Below, piece by piece: positions 1 to 8,057 of a stretch of DNA of 64,000 nt; position 1 is the stretch's first letter; every line of letters begins with the position of its first letter. The position numbers and the translations under genes are program-made. The notes beneath the pieces were generated by a model. That model was not told the DNA's origin. It was given only the letters and a program-made list of their open reading frames with translations, and searched no databases. Source of the stretch: Actinophytocola oryzae (GTDB taxonomy: Bacteria; Actinomycetota; Actinomycetes; Mycobacteriales; Pseudonocardiaceae); assembly GCF_004364325.1 (NCBI RefSeq), contig NZ_SOCP01000001.1, positions 124,001 through 188,000 on the forward strand. Direction: 5' to 3'.

Positions 1-1228
1 CGAAACCCTCGCTGACCAGCTCGTACGCCTTGTGCTGCGAGCTCTCCGGCGCGGCGGTCGAGTCGTTGGGCAGGCCGAGCTGCATGCTCGCGGCCGGGAT
101 GGCGATGACGGCGACGCCGACGACCGCGAGGCCCAGGGCCGCGACCCGGTGCCGGCCGACGAACCGTGCCCAGCGCTCGCCCATGCTGGCGCGACCGGGC
201 TTCGGGCCACCACGCAGGCCGGGCAGCCTGCCGCGGACCCTGTCGCCGACGAAGCCGAGGATGGCGGGCAGCAGTGTGGTCGCGATGAGCACGGCGATCA
301 CGACCGTGGCCGCGGCGGCGAGGCCCATCTCGCCGAGGAAGGGGATGCCGACGACGGTCAGGCCGGCGAGCGCGACGATCACCGTGAGCCCGGCGAACAC
401 GACGGCCGACCCGGCGGTGCCGACCGCGCGGCCGACGGCGTGCTCGTGGTCGAGGCCGGTCCCCAGCTCGTTGCGGTAGCGGGACACGATGAACAGCGCG
501 TAGTCGATGCCGACGGCAAGGCCGATCATCAAAGCGAGGACCGGGGTGTTGTTGTTCAGCTCGGTGAAGCCGGTCAGGACGAGCAGCCCGCAGAGGCCGA
601 TGCCGACGCCGACGAGCGCGGTGAGCAGCGGCAGCCCGGCGGCGAGCAGCGAGCCGAACGTGATCACGAGCACGATCGCGGCGACCGCGACGCCGAGGAT
701 CTCCGTCGCACCCGTCTCGGGCGCGCCACGCACGGCGTCACCGCCGATCTCGGCGTGCAACCCGGTGCTGTGCGCCGCCGCGACGAGGGCCTCGCGGTCG
801 GCGTCGGTCAGCGCGAACGCCTGCTTGGCGTAGCTGACCTGGACGAGCGCGAGGCGGCCGTCCCGCGAGATCGACTGCATCTGGAACGGGTCGGCCGCCC
901 CGATGACCTCCGGCGCGTCGTTGAGGGCCGCGACGACCTTCCTGACCTCGGCCTGGTTGGCGGGGGACCGGACGAAGTCCTGGCCCTCCGGCGCCTCGAG
1001 CACGACCCGTGCCGTGCCACCCCCGATGTGCGCCTCCGGGAAGGTCTTCTTGAGGTGGTCGATGGCCTGCTGGGACTCCGTGCCCGGGATCGTGACCGCG
1101 TTGGACATCGTGCCGGACAACCCGAGCGCGCCGATGCCCACGATGATCAGTACGGCGGCCCAGATCCCGGTGACCAGCCACCGTCGTCTGAAGGACGCCC
1201 GTCCGAGTCGGTACAGGAATGTCGCCAT
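1..1228 (-). CDS. MMPL family RND-type membrane transporter, N-terminal part (runs off the window)
   Basis: Reads from ATG at 1228 leftwards without a stop to base 1, so about 409 residues of a normally 700-plus residue protein are present. The N-terminus has a basic start, a first membrane helix, a large extracytoplasmic loop, then a block of helices (LVITFGSLLAAGLPLLTALVGV and following) with the motif GIDYALFIVSRYR, typical of MMPL/RND pumps, where the Asp-Tyr pair lies in the proton relay. Such proteins export lipids or drugs across the membrane. The gene is divergent from a TetR regulator and the shared promoter carries four regularly spaced operators, so repression by that regulator is the natural inference. 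Substrate unknown. Confidence 0.9.
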   Translation of the reverse strand, partial: MATFLYRLGRASFRRRWLVTGIWAAVLIIVGIGALGLSGTMSNAVTIPGTESQQAIDHLKKTFPEAHIGGGTARVVLEAPEGQDFVRSPANQAEVRKVVAALNDAPEVIGAADPFQMQSISRDGRLALVQVSYAKQAFALTDADREALVAAAHSTGLHAEIGGDAVRGAPETGATEILGVAVAAIVLVITFGSLLAAGLPLLTALVGVGIGLCGLLVLTGFTELNNNTPVLALMIGLAVGIDYALFIVSRYRNELGTGLDHEHAVGRAVGTAGSAVVFAGLTVIVALAGLTVVGIPFLGEMGLAAAATVVIAVLIATTLLPAILGFVGDRVRGRLPGLRGGPKPGRASMGERWARFVGRHRVAALGLAVVGVAVIAIPAASMQLGLPNDSTAAPESSQHKAYELVSEGF

Positions 1229-1267
1229 CGCCGGCCCCCTTGCTCGTCTGTTCAGTCGTAGCCGAAA

Positions 1268-1352
1268 CTAGCCGATCGGCAGGTAAGGTGCTAGCCGATC
1301 GACAAGTATGTGACTAGCCGAACAGCAAGGGCTCAACTTGCCGAACGGTAAG
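1268..1352. promoter_or_regulatory. Four operator-like imperfect palindromes at exactly 23-bp spacing
   Basis: Sites at 1268-1283 (CTAGCCGATCGGCAGG), 1291-1306 (CTAGCCGATCGACAAG), 1314-1329 (CTAGCCGAACAGCAAG) and 1337-1352 (CTTGCCGAACGGTAAG). The last is the most symmetric. Each starts 23 bp after the previous one, about two helical turns, so bound dimers would lie on one face. The array fills the space between the divergent MMPL and TetR genes and is the likely site of TetR autoregulation and pump control. Confidence 0.75.
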
Positions 1353-1391
1353 CTGAGGAGGTACCGTCGAACTCTCAGCGAGGAGGCGGCC

Positions 1392-1955
1392 ATGACGGCG
1401 ACCAGGGGTGAGACCCGCGCCAGGTTGCTCGACACCGCACTCGGCCTGTTCACCGTGCACGGTGTGGAGGGCACGTCACTCCAGATGATCGCGGACGCGC
1501 TCGGCGTCACGAAGGCCGCGGTGTACTACCACTTCAGGACGAAGGACGAGATCACCGAGGCGGTGGCCGAGCCCGCGGTGCGCGAGCTGGTCGGGATGCT
1601 GGACCACGCGGCCACGATGGCCCGACCGGGTGCGCGGGCGGACTACCTGATCGACGGTTTCGTGGATCTGGTGGTACGCAACAGGGTGCTGGTGGCGGTG
1701 CTGTGCAGCGACCCGGGCGTGATCCGCACGATAGACCGCATCATGCACGGCGACGAGAGCGTGATGCTGCGCCTGCCCGCGATGCTGATAGGCCCGGACG
1801 CGGACGAGTCGGCCCTGGTCGCGGCCCACGTGGCACTGGCAGGCGTAGCGATGGCGGGCGGCTCCCCAGCCCTGGCCGTCCTGGACGACGAGGCACTGCG
1901 CCACCACCTCGCCGCCGCGATGCGCCGCCTGACTGGCCGCCCCCGCCGCCCCTAG
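1392..1955 (+). CDS. TetR family transcriptional regulator
   Basis: A 187-residue protein with a TetR N-terminal helix-turn-helix (ARLLDTALGLFTVHGVEGTSLQMIADALGVTKAAVYYHF, residues about 11-49) and a variable ligand-binding C-terminal half. ATG at 1392 follows a GAGGAGG-type ribosome site. An upstream in-frame TTG at 1338 is rejected because it lies inside an operator. It is divergent from the MMPL pump and probably represses it and itself; the inducer cannot be told from sequence. Confidence 0.9.
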   Translation: MTATRGETRARLLDTALGLFTVHGVEGTSLQMIADALGVTKAAVYYHFRTKDEITEAVAEPAVRELVGMLDHAATMARPGARADYLIDGFVDLVVRNRVLVAVLCSDPGVIRTIDRIMHGDESVMLRLPAMLIGPDADESALVAAHVALAGVAMAGGSPALAVLDDEALRHHLAAAMRRLTGRPRRP

Positions 1956-1967
1956 CCCTCACCCCTT

Positions 1968-2176
1968 GTACTGAAGGACGCCTTCGGTGCGTGGGGCGTT
2001 ACGAAGGACGCCTTCGGTGCGTGGGGCGTTACGAAGGACGCTTTCAGTGCGTGGGGCGTTACGAAGGACGCTTTCAGTGCGTGGGGCGTTACGAAGGACG
2101 CCTTCGGTGCGTGGGGCGTTACGAAGGACGCCTTCGGTGCGTGGGGCGTTACGAAGGACGCCTTCAGTACGTTGGG
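1968..2176. repeat. Tandem array of a 30-bp hairpin repeat (7 hairpin cores)
   Basis: Seven cores GAAGGACGCYTTC start at 1973 and recur every 30 bp to 2153. Each core folds as GAAGG-3 nt-CYTTC, and the spacer is GGTGCGTGGGGCGTTAC or nearly so. The array lies between the convergent TetR gene and the DUF3618 gene. The same unit occurs at four other places in the window. Open frames through the array are artefacts of a period divisible by three. There are no unique spacers, so it is not CRISPR. Confidence 0.9.
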
Positions 2177-2197
2177 TCGGGGCCGGGGAGGTTCCGG

Positions 2198-2512
2198 TCA
2201 GCGGCGTTTCAGCAGTTGCCGCAGCAGGACCAGCAGCGCCACCAGTGCGGCCAGCGTTATCACGGGTTTGCGCGTCGCCGTCGTCACGACGGGGCGGACC
2301 GGCTCGGGGAGCTTCTCGGCCAGTTCGTCGCCCTTGGTGCGCAGCTCGGCGACCTTCCCCTGCGCACGCGCCTTGATATCGGCCTTGTCCGACAGTGCGG
2401 AGACGGTCTGCGCCAGCTCCTGGCGCGTCAGCTCCACGTCCGTCCGCAGATCCTCGTCCGTCGGCGGCTGGCCCGGCATCGTCAGGCGGTCCTTCTCGGT
2501 CCTGTCGGTCAT
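2198..2512 (-). CDS. DUF3618 domain-containing small membrane protein
   Basis: A 104-residue protein. The N-terminal half contains the DUF3618 signature (LRTDVELTRQELAQTVSALSDK, about residues 22-43), then an amphipathic stretch, then one hydrophobic helix near the C-terminus (VITLAALVALLVLLRQLL). ATG at 2512 overlaps the stop of the upstream holin-like gene by 4 bases (ATGA), indicating translational coupling. DUF3618 proteins are common in actinobacteria beside the two neighbouring families; their function is not established. Confidence 0.85.
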   Translation of the reverse strand: MTDRTEKDRLTMPGQPPTDEDLRTDVELTRQELAQTVSALSDKADIKARAQGKVAELRTKGDELAEKLPEPVRPVVTTATRKPVITLAALVALLVLLRQLLKRR

Positions 2513-2910
2513 CGCCGGGCCTCCTTGACCGCCTGGATGTCTTCCTTCGCGCTCTCGATCGCCTCGGCGGGGATCGGGGGCGTGCCTTCCTTCAACTGCT
2601 TGCGCGCGACCAGCACCGCGACGCCCGCGATCACGAACAACACCCCCGCGATGATCAGCGCCGCGGCCCAGGCCGGCAGCACCAACGCCAGCGCCAGCAC
2701 ACACGCGGCGACCAGCACCGCCCCGCCGTAGAACGCGAACACGCCGCCCGCGCCCGCGATCGCGGCGCCCAGACCGGCGTGCCGCGCCTTGTTCTTGAGT
2801 TCTCTCGTGGCGAGGGCGACCTCGTCACGGGCGAGCCGGCTGACCTGTTCTGTGAGGTCATGGACCAGCTCTGCCGTGGACTTGTCGGCTCGGCCCGTCG
2901 TGGTAGTCAT
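2509..2910 (-). CDS. Phage-holin-family / DUF1469-type membrane protein
   Basis: A 133-residue protein with an N-terminal amphipathic helix (ELVHDLTEQVSRLARDEVALA), then two long hydrophobic helices forming a hairpin (about residues 48-75 and 81-100) and a basic C-terminal tail. This is the actinobacterial phage holin superfamily III layout, usually a housekeeping membrane protein and not a prophage gene. It starts at ATG 2910 and overlaps the DUF3618 gene by 4 bp. The divergent DUF4235 gene completes the set that usually occurs together. Confidence 0.85.
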   Translation of the reverse strand: MTTTTGRADKSTAELVHDLTEQVSRLARDEVALATRELKNKARHAGLGAAIAGAGGVFAFYGGAVLVAACVLALALVLPAWAAALIIAGVLFVIAGVAVLVARKQLKEGTPPIPAEAIESAKEDIQAVKEARR

Positions 2911-3017
2911 GGTTCGGGCGTACCCGGGGCCGTGACCTGCAAACAAGGGATTCGTCCGGTCACTGTCGGGTACCCGTGACATCATCGGCGACCTGCCGGA
3001 CATGGAGGAGTTTCGCG

Positions 3018-3287
3018 GTGAATGTCAACAAGATCCTGTACAAACCCGTCGGCATGGTCGTCGGTGTGCTCGGTGGCTTACTCGCCAGCGCGGTGTTCAA
3101 CAAGGTGTGGGGCAAGGTCGCGGGCACCGACGAGGCACCCGACCCCACCGACAAGAAGGCGACGTGGGGCCAGGTCCTGCTCGCGGCGACCATCCAGGGC
3201 GCGATCTTCGGCGTGGTGAAGGCGGCCGTGGACCGCGGTGGCGCGGTCGGCTACCGCAAGGTCACCGGCGAGTGGCCCGACGACTGA
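3018..3287 (+). CDS. DUF4235 domain-containing membrane protein
   Basis: An 89-residue protein starting at GTG 3018, preceded by GGAGGAG at 3004-3010. An in-frame ATG upstream lacks such a site. It has two hydrophobic segments (residues about 8-25 and 53-72) around a charged loop, ending in YRKVTGEWPDD. The DUF4235 family is uncharacterised and regularly lies beside DUF3618 and holin-like genes in actinobacteria, as here. Confidence 0.85.
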   Translation: MNVNKILYKPVGMVVGVLGGLLASAVFNKVWGKVAGTDEAPDPTDKKATWGQVLLAATIQGAIFGVVKAAVDRGGAVGYRKVTGEWPDD

Positions 3288-3297
3288 GCCGCGCGAG

Positions 3298-5160
3298 TCA
3301 CGTGAGTGGCGTGGTCACGTACTGCTCCGGGATCGCGAACGCGTCGACCAGCGTGCGCGCGCACGGGCGCAGCTCCTTGCACAGCACGTTGACCTCCGCC
3401 ACCACCTTCTTCGCGAGCGGTGCGGACAGGCGGCCGTGCTCCAGGAACCACGCACGGTCCGCCTCGATGTTCGCCAGCGCGTAGAGGTCGCACACCTGGT
3501 TCAGCAGTGCCTTCGCGGCCGGGTCCGCGCAGCCGTCGATCGCCTTGGTGAACGCTTCCAGCACCAGGCGGTCGATGTGTGCGCGGCCCGCCCGCAGCAC
3601 GTGGTCCTGCGCGTCGTTGAACACCTCGAACGGATCCGCCTCCGACGACGCCGCCGCACGCAGCCGCCGCGCGAGGCCGTCCAGCACGTGCTCCTCGCGG
3701 TCGGCGAACAGGTCCCGGTGCCACGCCCGGTCCCTCGGTTCCGGACTCGCGATCGAGCGGGCGGGCAGACGTTCCAGCACCGCACCCATCAGCTGCTCGG
3801 CCACCAGCTTCGCGGTCGCCAGCGGGCTGAGATCGGCGAAGTTGTCGCGGTAGTCGGTGAGCAGCCCCTTCGCGACCAGCTGAAGCAGCACGGTGTTGTC
3901 ACCCTCGAACGTGGTGAACACGTCCGTGTCGGCCTTCAGCCCCGGCAGCAGGCTGTCCGCGAGGTAACCCGCACCGCCACAGGCCTCGCGCGCCATCTGG
4001 ATGGCCGACGTCGCGTGCCACGTGGCGACCGCCTTGATGCCGGCGGCACGCGACTCCAGCACCCGCTGCGCCCGCTCGTCCGGCTCCGCCTCGCTGTGCA
4101 CCTCGTGCAGCATCGCGACCAGCTCCTCCTGGGCGAAGTGCAGTGCGTAGCTCGTCGCGAGGGCGGGCAGCAGCTTGCGCTGGTGGGCAAGGTAGTCCAG
4201 CAGGACGACCTCGGTCTCCGCATCGGGACGCCGGAACTGGCGGCGTGACTCACCACGCCGCACGGCGATCGCGAGCGCCCGCTGGGTCGCGCTGCCCGCA
4301 CTGCCCGCCACGCTCACCCGACCCCGGACCAGCGCCCCCAACGTCGTGAAGAACCGCCTGCTGTCGCTCTCGATCGAACTCGTGTACTCACCGTCGGCCG
4401 ACACGTCGCCGTACCGGTTGAGCAACGCCTCACGCGGCACCCGCACGCCGGAGAACCACAACCGCCCGTTGTCTACCCCGTTCAGGCCGCCCTTGGGCCC
4501 GCAGTCCTCGATGCGCACACCCGGCATCGGTCGGCCTGTCTCGTCGCGGATCGGCACCAGGAACCCGTGCACGCCGTAGCTCCGATCCCCGATGACGAGC
4601 TGCGCGAACACCACGGCCATCCGCCCGTCCCGCGCCGCGTTGCCGATGTAGTCCTTGCGTGCGTCGTCGTCGGGGGTGTCGACGACGAACTCGCCGTCCA
4701 CATAGGTCGCGGTGGTCCGCAGGTGCTGGACGTCGGAGCCGTGGCCGGACTCCGTCATCGCGAAGCAGCCGGGCAGCGCCAGCGAGATGATGTCCGCCAC
4801 GTACTTCTCGTGGTGGCGGGCCGTGCCGAGCATCTGCACCGCGCCGCCGAACAGGCCCCACTGGACGCCCGCCTTGACCATCAGGGACAGGTCGCCGTAA
4901 CCGAGCAGCTGGAACGAGACGACGGAGCCGCCGATGTCGCCCTCGCCGCCGTACGCCCTGGCGAACCCCAGCTTCGGGTGCCCGGTGTCGACCAACTCCG
5001 CGAGCTGCTCCCACACCCGGGCGCGGTGGGTCTCGCGGTCGAGGTCGTAGGAGTCGGCCAGCTTCGTGGCGGCCATCCGGTCCCGCAGCCGTCCGCGCAG
5101 TTCGGCCCACCGCCCATCGAGGACGGTCGTGAGCGCGGCAGGGTCGACGTGGTCGTTCAT
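3298..5160 (-). CDS. Acyl-CoA dehydrogenase/oxidase family flavoenzyme
   Basis: A 620-residue protein, longer than four-helix-type acyl-CoA dehydrogenases (about 380) and near the size of acyl-CoA oxidases. It shows the flavin-binding segment CFAMTESGHGSDV (about residues 132-144), an ACAD middle beta domain, and TTFEGDNTVLLQ near residue 418, whose Glu corresponds to the catalytic base of acyl-CoA oxidases. The expected reaction is alpha,beta-dehydrogenation of fatty acyl-CoA, with oxygen or an electron-transfer protein as acceptor. It starts at ATG 5160 and is convergent with the DUF4235 gene (11 bp apart). No other beta-oxidation genes are adjacent. Confidence 0.88.
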   Translation of the reverse strand: MNDHVDPAALTTVLDGRWAELRGRLRDRMAATKLADSYDLDRETHRARVWEQLAELVDTGHPKLGFARAYGGEGDIGGSVVSFQLLGYGDLSLMVKAGVQWGLFGGAVQMLGTARHHEKYVADIISLALPGCFAMTESGHGSDVQHLRTTATYVDGEFVVDTPDDDARKDYIGNAARDGRMAVVFAQLVIGDRSYGVHGFLVPIRDETGRPMPGVRIEDCGPKGGLNGVDNGRLWFSGVRVPREALLNRYGDVSADGEYTSSIESDSRRFFTTLGALVRGRVSVAGSAGSATQRALAIAVRRGESRRQFRRPDAETEVVLLDYLAHQRKLLPALATSYALHFAQEELVAMLHEVHSEAEPDERAQRVLESRAAGIKAVATWHATSAIQMAREACGGAGYLADSLLPGLKADTDVFTTFEGDNTVLLQLVAKGLLTDYRDNFADLSPLATAKLVAEQLMGAVLERLPARSIASPEPRDRAWHRDLFADREEHVLDGLARRLRAAASSEADPFEVFNDAQDHVLRAGRAHIDRLVLEAFTKAIDGCADPAAKALLNQVCDLYALANIEADRAWFLEHGRLSAPLAKKVVAEVNVLCKELRPCARTLVDAFAIPEQYVTTPLT

Positions 5161-5210
5161 GATGCATCAATACCCCACGTCAGGACAGCTCACACGGTGG
5201 CATTGGCTCT

Positions 5211-5650
5211 GTGGCATTGGCCTCGCTCCGCTCGGCGGCTCGCGGCCTTTACCCGACGCCTTCCCTCCTGCGCGCGAAGGTCCCTGGGCTCGTTCCTCGC
5301 GCAGGGATCTTCGTGCTCGTCAGTCCAGGCGTCGGCGGCCGCTCGCGGTGGCATTGGTCTCGCTTCGCTCGGCGGTTCGCGGGCTTTACCCGACGCCTTC
5401 CCTCCTGCGCGCGAAGGTCCCTGGGCTCGTTCCTCGCGCAGGGATCTTCGTGCTCGTCAGTCCAGGCGTCGGCGGCCGCTCGCGGTGGCATTGGTCTCGC
5501 TTCGCTCGGCGGTTCGCGGGCTTCATCCGGTGTCTTGCCTCCTGCGCGCGAAGGTTCCTGGGGCTCGTTCCTCGCGTTGGGGCCCTCGTGCTCGTCAGTC
5601 CAGCTGTCGGTGGCCGCTCACGGGACATGGCCTCGCTCCGTGAGGTGGAC
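5211..5650. repeat. Tandem 137-bp repeat, three copies plus partial ends
   Basis: Copies begin with GTGGCATTGG at 5211, 5348 and 5485, an exact 137-bp period. Copies 1 and 2 are almost identical; copy 3 has diverged and is followed by a short start of a fourth. A partial start also precedes copy 1. Each copy contains an imperfect stem from TCCTGCGCGCGAAGG and CCTCGCGCAGGGA about 30 bases apart. The array fills the gap between the start of the acyl-CoA oxidase-like gene and the end of the reductase gene. The open frames across it look non-coding. Confidence 0.85.
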
Positions 5651-5671
5651 GCGGGCTGTGCCGGTGGCCGT

Positions 5672-6670
5672 TCACCGGGTAGCCGGGAGCCTTCCGTGGG
5701 CCACGAGGCTCTCGCCGCATGCGATCACTGCTTCGGCCCCGGGGCGGGGGTGCCAGCCGAGGAGGCGTTCGGCCTTTGCTGTGGTGTGGCGGGCGCGGCG
5801 GCCCAGGGCGGGCATGATCTCGCGCAGGGTCGGGTCGGTGATGGAGGCCAGGCGGACGGCCAGGTTCGGCAGGGTGCGGGTCGGTACCCTGCTCGCCGCG
5901 GCGCCGAGGCCCGCACGCAGGGCCATGGCCATGTCGTGCATCCACATGAACTCGCCGGTGGCCAGGAAGCGTTCGCCCGCGGCGGCGGGAGCCGTCATCG
6001 CGCGGAGGTGGATGTCGGCCACGTCGCGGACGTCGACCACCTCGAAGCCGATCCTCGGGGTGCCGGGCATCCCGGACAGCAGCCGCGCGACGATCTGGAC
6101 CGAACCCAGCGTGTCCGGGTTCAGGACCGGGCCGAACACCGCGCCGGGCAGGACCGTGACCAGCTCGGTCTCCTTGTCCGCCATGAACTCCCACGCCGCC
6201 CGCTCGGCCAGCGTCTTCGACCGGCGGTAGGCGGGCAGCGACCGGTCGGCCGGGTCCGTCCACAGTGTCTCGTCGCTGACACTCTCGTCACGGTAGGACG
6301 ACGGGCTCGCCGCGTTCGCCGCGGACGTGACCACCACCCGTGACACCCCCGCCGCCACCGCCGCGCCCAACACCCGCAGCGTGCCGTCGCGCGCCGGGCC
6401 GACGAGGCCGTTCGCGTTCGTGTCGATGCCCAGCGGGGACGCGACGTGCAGCACGTGGGAGCAGCCCTCGGCCGCCGCGCGCCAGCCCTCGTCCCCGGTC
6501 AGGTCCGCGACGGCGAAGGTGAGCCGTCCGTCGGCGTCCAGCATGCGGCGGACCGCCTCGGCCTTCGCGGCGGAGCGCACGGTCGTCCGCACCTCGTGGC
6601 CGCGGTCCAGCAGCTGCTTCACACACCAGCCCGCGACGTAACCAGTCCCGCCGGTGACGAGGACCGTCAT
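5672..6670 (-). CDS. NAD(P)-dependent epimerase/reductase (extended SDR, dihydroflavonol-reductase-like)
   Basis: A 332-residue protein starting at ATG 6670 after GGGAGG. The N-terminus is an extended-SDR Rossmann fold (MTVLVTGGTGYVAGWCVKQLL, GxxGxxG). The catalytic region has YRRSKTLAE, the Tyr-x3-Lys pair. The overall look matches the dihydroflavonol-4-reductase/aldehyde-reductase branch, which reduces carbonyls with NADPH. An earlier in-frame ATG at 6718 would place the protein start across the palindromic operator and is not used. A near-perfect operator precedes the gene, but no regulator gene is beside it. Confidence 0.85.
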   Translation of the reverse strand: MTVLVTGGTGYVAGWCVKQLLDRGHEVRTTVRSAAKAEAVRRMLDADGRLTFAVADLTGDEGWRAAAEGCSHVLHVASPLGIDTNANGLVGPARDGTLRVLGAAVAAGVSRVVVTSAANAASPSSYRDESVSDETLWTDPADRSLPAYRRSKTLAERAAWEFMADKETELVTVLPGAVFGPVLNPDTLGSVQIVARLLSGMPGTPRIGFEVVDVRDVADIHLRAMTAPAAAGERFLATGEFMWMHDMAMALRAGLGAAASRVPTRTLPNLAVRLASITDPTLREIMPALGRRARHTTAKAERLLGWHPRPGAEAVIACGESLVAHGRLPATR

Positions 6671-6683
6671 CGTGCCTCCCAAA

Positions 6684-6707
6684 TTCGTTAGCCATACGGC
6701 TAACGAA
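6684..6707. promoter_or_regulatory. 24-bp perfect palindrome (operator) in front of the reductase gene
   Basis: The arms TTCGTTAGCC and GGCTAACGAA are exact reverse complements separated by ATAC. It lies 14 bases upstream of the start codon at 6670, where a repressor would block transcription. This is the shape of a TetR-type operator. Neither neighbouring gene encodes a regulator. Confidence 0.75.
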
Positions 6708-6769
6708 AATGCTAGCACGGTACCGCGTGCCCCGGGCGCCGACGGTCCGGCACCCGTGGCACGGACGGC

Positions 6770-7189
6770 TCAGAGCCGGTAGAAGTCGACGTAGTGGTTG
6801 GGGGAGAACCAGACCACGCCGGTGTTCAGGTCCACGATGATCCGGTAGGCGTCACGCGCGGCGCCACACGACCGCGGGAACACGTCGAACTCGCGGAACG
6901 AGTGTCCGCTGGGCAGCTCACCCTCGAGGTTGCGGTAGGTGCCGCCCGCGAAGTTGCACTGGCCGTTGGGCCAGTCGTACCACCCTCGGCTGCCCGGGTA
7001 GCCCTTCGACTGCCACGTCGTGTTGGCCGAGCGGGCGTTGGAGCAGCGGGAGATGTTGCAGGAACTGTAGACGGTCGCGTCGGCGGCGGGCGTGGCGACG
7101 ACCGACACGCCGACCATCGACGCCATGGCCATCAGCGTGACGGCGAGCCGCCTCGGCCAGGCGAGCCGTGTGCGTTGCAGGGTGCGCAC
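6770..7189 (-). CDS. Secreted guanyl-specific ribonuclease (RNase Sa/T1/barnase superfamily)
   Basis: A 139-residue precursor starting at GTG 7189 behind AGGAGGAAATC. An in-frame ATG at 7252 has no ribosome site and would mask the signal peptide. The signal peptide has basic start RTLQRTRLAWPRR, a hydrophobic core and a cleavage region ATPAADA. The mature part has YRNLEGELP, FREFDVFP, AYRIIVD and PNHYVDFYRL. The microbial RNase catalytic triad maps to Glu100, Arg116 and His132, with spacing like RNase Sa. It should cleave RNA after guanosine outside the cell. No barstar-like inhibitor gene is seen next to it. Confidence 0.9.
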   Translation of the reverse strand: MRTLQRTRLAWPRRLAVTLMAMASMVGVSVVATPAADATVYSSCNISRCSNARSANTTWQSKGYPGSRGWYDWPNGQCNFAGGTYRNLEGELPSGHSFREFDVFPRSCGAARDAYRIIVDLNTGVVWFSPNHYVDFYRL

Positions 7190-7330
7190 GATTTCCTCCT
7201 TGGCAGGGAACAAGGACACTGACGATGGTGACTTCGTTTCCGCGCCGGGCACATGAGGAGGCCCATCAAGGTTTGGTGAACGTCCTTCCCTGGGAACGTG
7301 TTACCTGGGAACCCCGCGCCCGGCCCGGAA

Positions 7331-7385
7331 CGCACTGAAGGCGTCCTTCGTAACGCTGGGCGCACTGAAGGCGTCCTTCAGTGCG
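7331..7385. repeat. Two copies of the 30-bp hairpin repeat (inverse orientation), likely terminator
   Basis: CGCACTGAAG starts at 7331 and again at 7361, exactly 30 bp apart. The second copy is a perfect stem CGCACTGAAGG-CGT-CCTTCAGTGCG (7361-7385). It lies just beyond the stop of the response-regulator gene (7395), so it could terminate that operon. Confidence 0.8.
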
Positions 7386-7394
7386 GTCGCGGCG

Positions 7395-8057
7395 TCAGCG
7401 GCCCGGGCGGACCACACCGCTCTCGTAGGCGAGGACCACGGCCTGCACGCGGTCGCGGCAGCCCAGCTTGGCCAGCACGTTGCCCACGTGCGTCTTGACC
7501 GTCGACGCGCTCACCACGAGTGTGTCCGCGATCTCCGTGTTGGACAGGCCCTTCGCGACCAGCAGCAGGATCTCCCGCTCCCGCTCGGTGAGGCCGGCGA
7601 GCGCCCCCGGCACCGGCGGCGGCTCGGACACGCGCGAGAACTCGGCGATCAGCCGCCTGGTGACCGCGGGCGCGACCAGCCCGTCCCCGGCCGCGACCAC
7701 CCGGACCGCCGCGACGAGGTCGTCGGGTTCGGTGTCCTTCAACAGGAACCCGCTCGCCCCCGCCCGCAGCGCCGCGAACACGTACTCGTCGAGGTCGAAC
7801 GTCGTGATCACCAGCACCGGCACCGGATCGGCCACCGAGGCGCCCGCCAGCTCGCGGGTCGCGGCGATGCCGTCGGTCACGGGCATCCGCACGTCCATCA
7901 GCACCACGTCCGGGCGGTGGCGTCGCGCGGCGGTGACCGCGGCCGACCCGTCCGCGGCCTCGGCGACCACCTCGATGTCCACCTCGGACTCCAGGATCGT
8001 GCGGAAACCGGCCCGCACCACGGCCTGGTCGTCGGCGACCACGACCCGGATCGTCAC
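7395..8057 (-). CDS. LuxR/NarL family response regulator
   Basis: A 220-residue protein. The receiver domain has VVVADDQAVVRAGF at the start and the phospho-acceptor Asp55 in VVLMDVRMP. The C-terminal LuxR helix-turn-helix has LTEREREILLLVAKGLSNTEIADTL and STVKTHVGNVLAKLG. The start is GTG 8057, which overlaps the kinase stop by 4 bp (GTGA). It is the output of the two-component system encoded just upstream in the same operon, probably acting on the DUF418 gene or unlinked promoters. Confidence 0.92.
   Translation of the reverse strand: MTIRVVVADDQAVVRAGFRTILESEVDIEVVAEAADGSAAVTAARRHRPDVVLMDVRMPVTDGIAATRELAGASVADPVPVLVITTFDLDEYVFAALRAGASGFLLKDTEPDDLVAAVRVVAAGDGLVAPAVTRRLIAEFSRVSEPPPVPGALAGLTEREREILLLVAKGLSNTEIADTLVVSASTVKTHVGNVLAKLGCRDRVQAVVLAYESGVVRPGR

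Noticed and set aside
1968..2176. CRISPR-like array
   Set aside because: The units repeat with no unique spacers and each unit is itself a hairpin; no Cas genes are near.
1987..2376. Protein encoded across the 30-bp array
   Set aside because: It is open only because the period is a multiple of three; the peptide is a perfect 10-residue repeat followed by shadow sequence, and there is no ribosome site.
4567..6343. Open frames through the 137-bp tandem repeats
   Set aside because: They run across repeats and the antisense of two well-supported genes with no domains.
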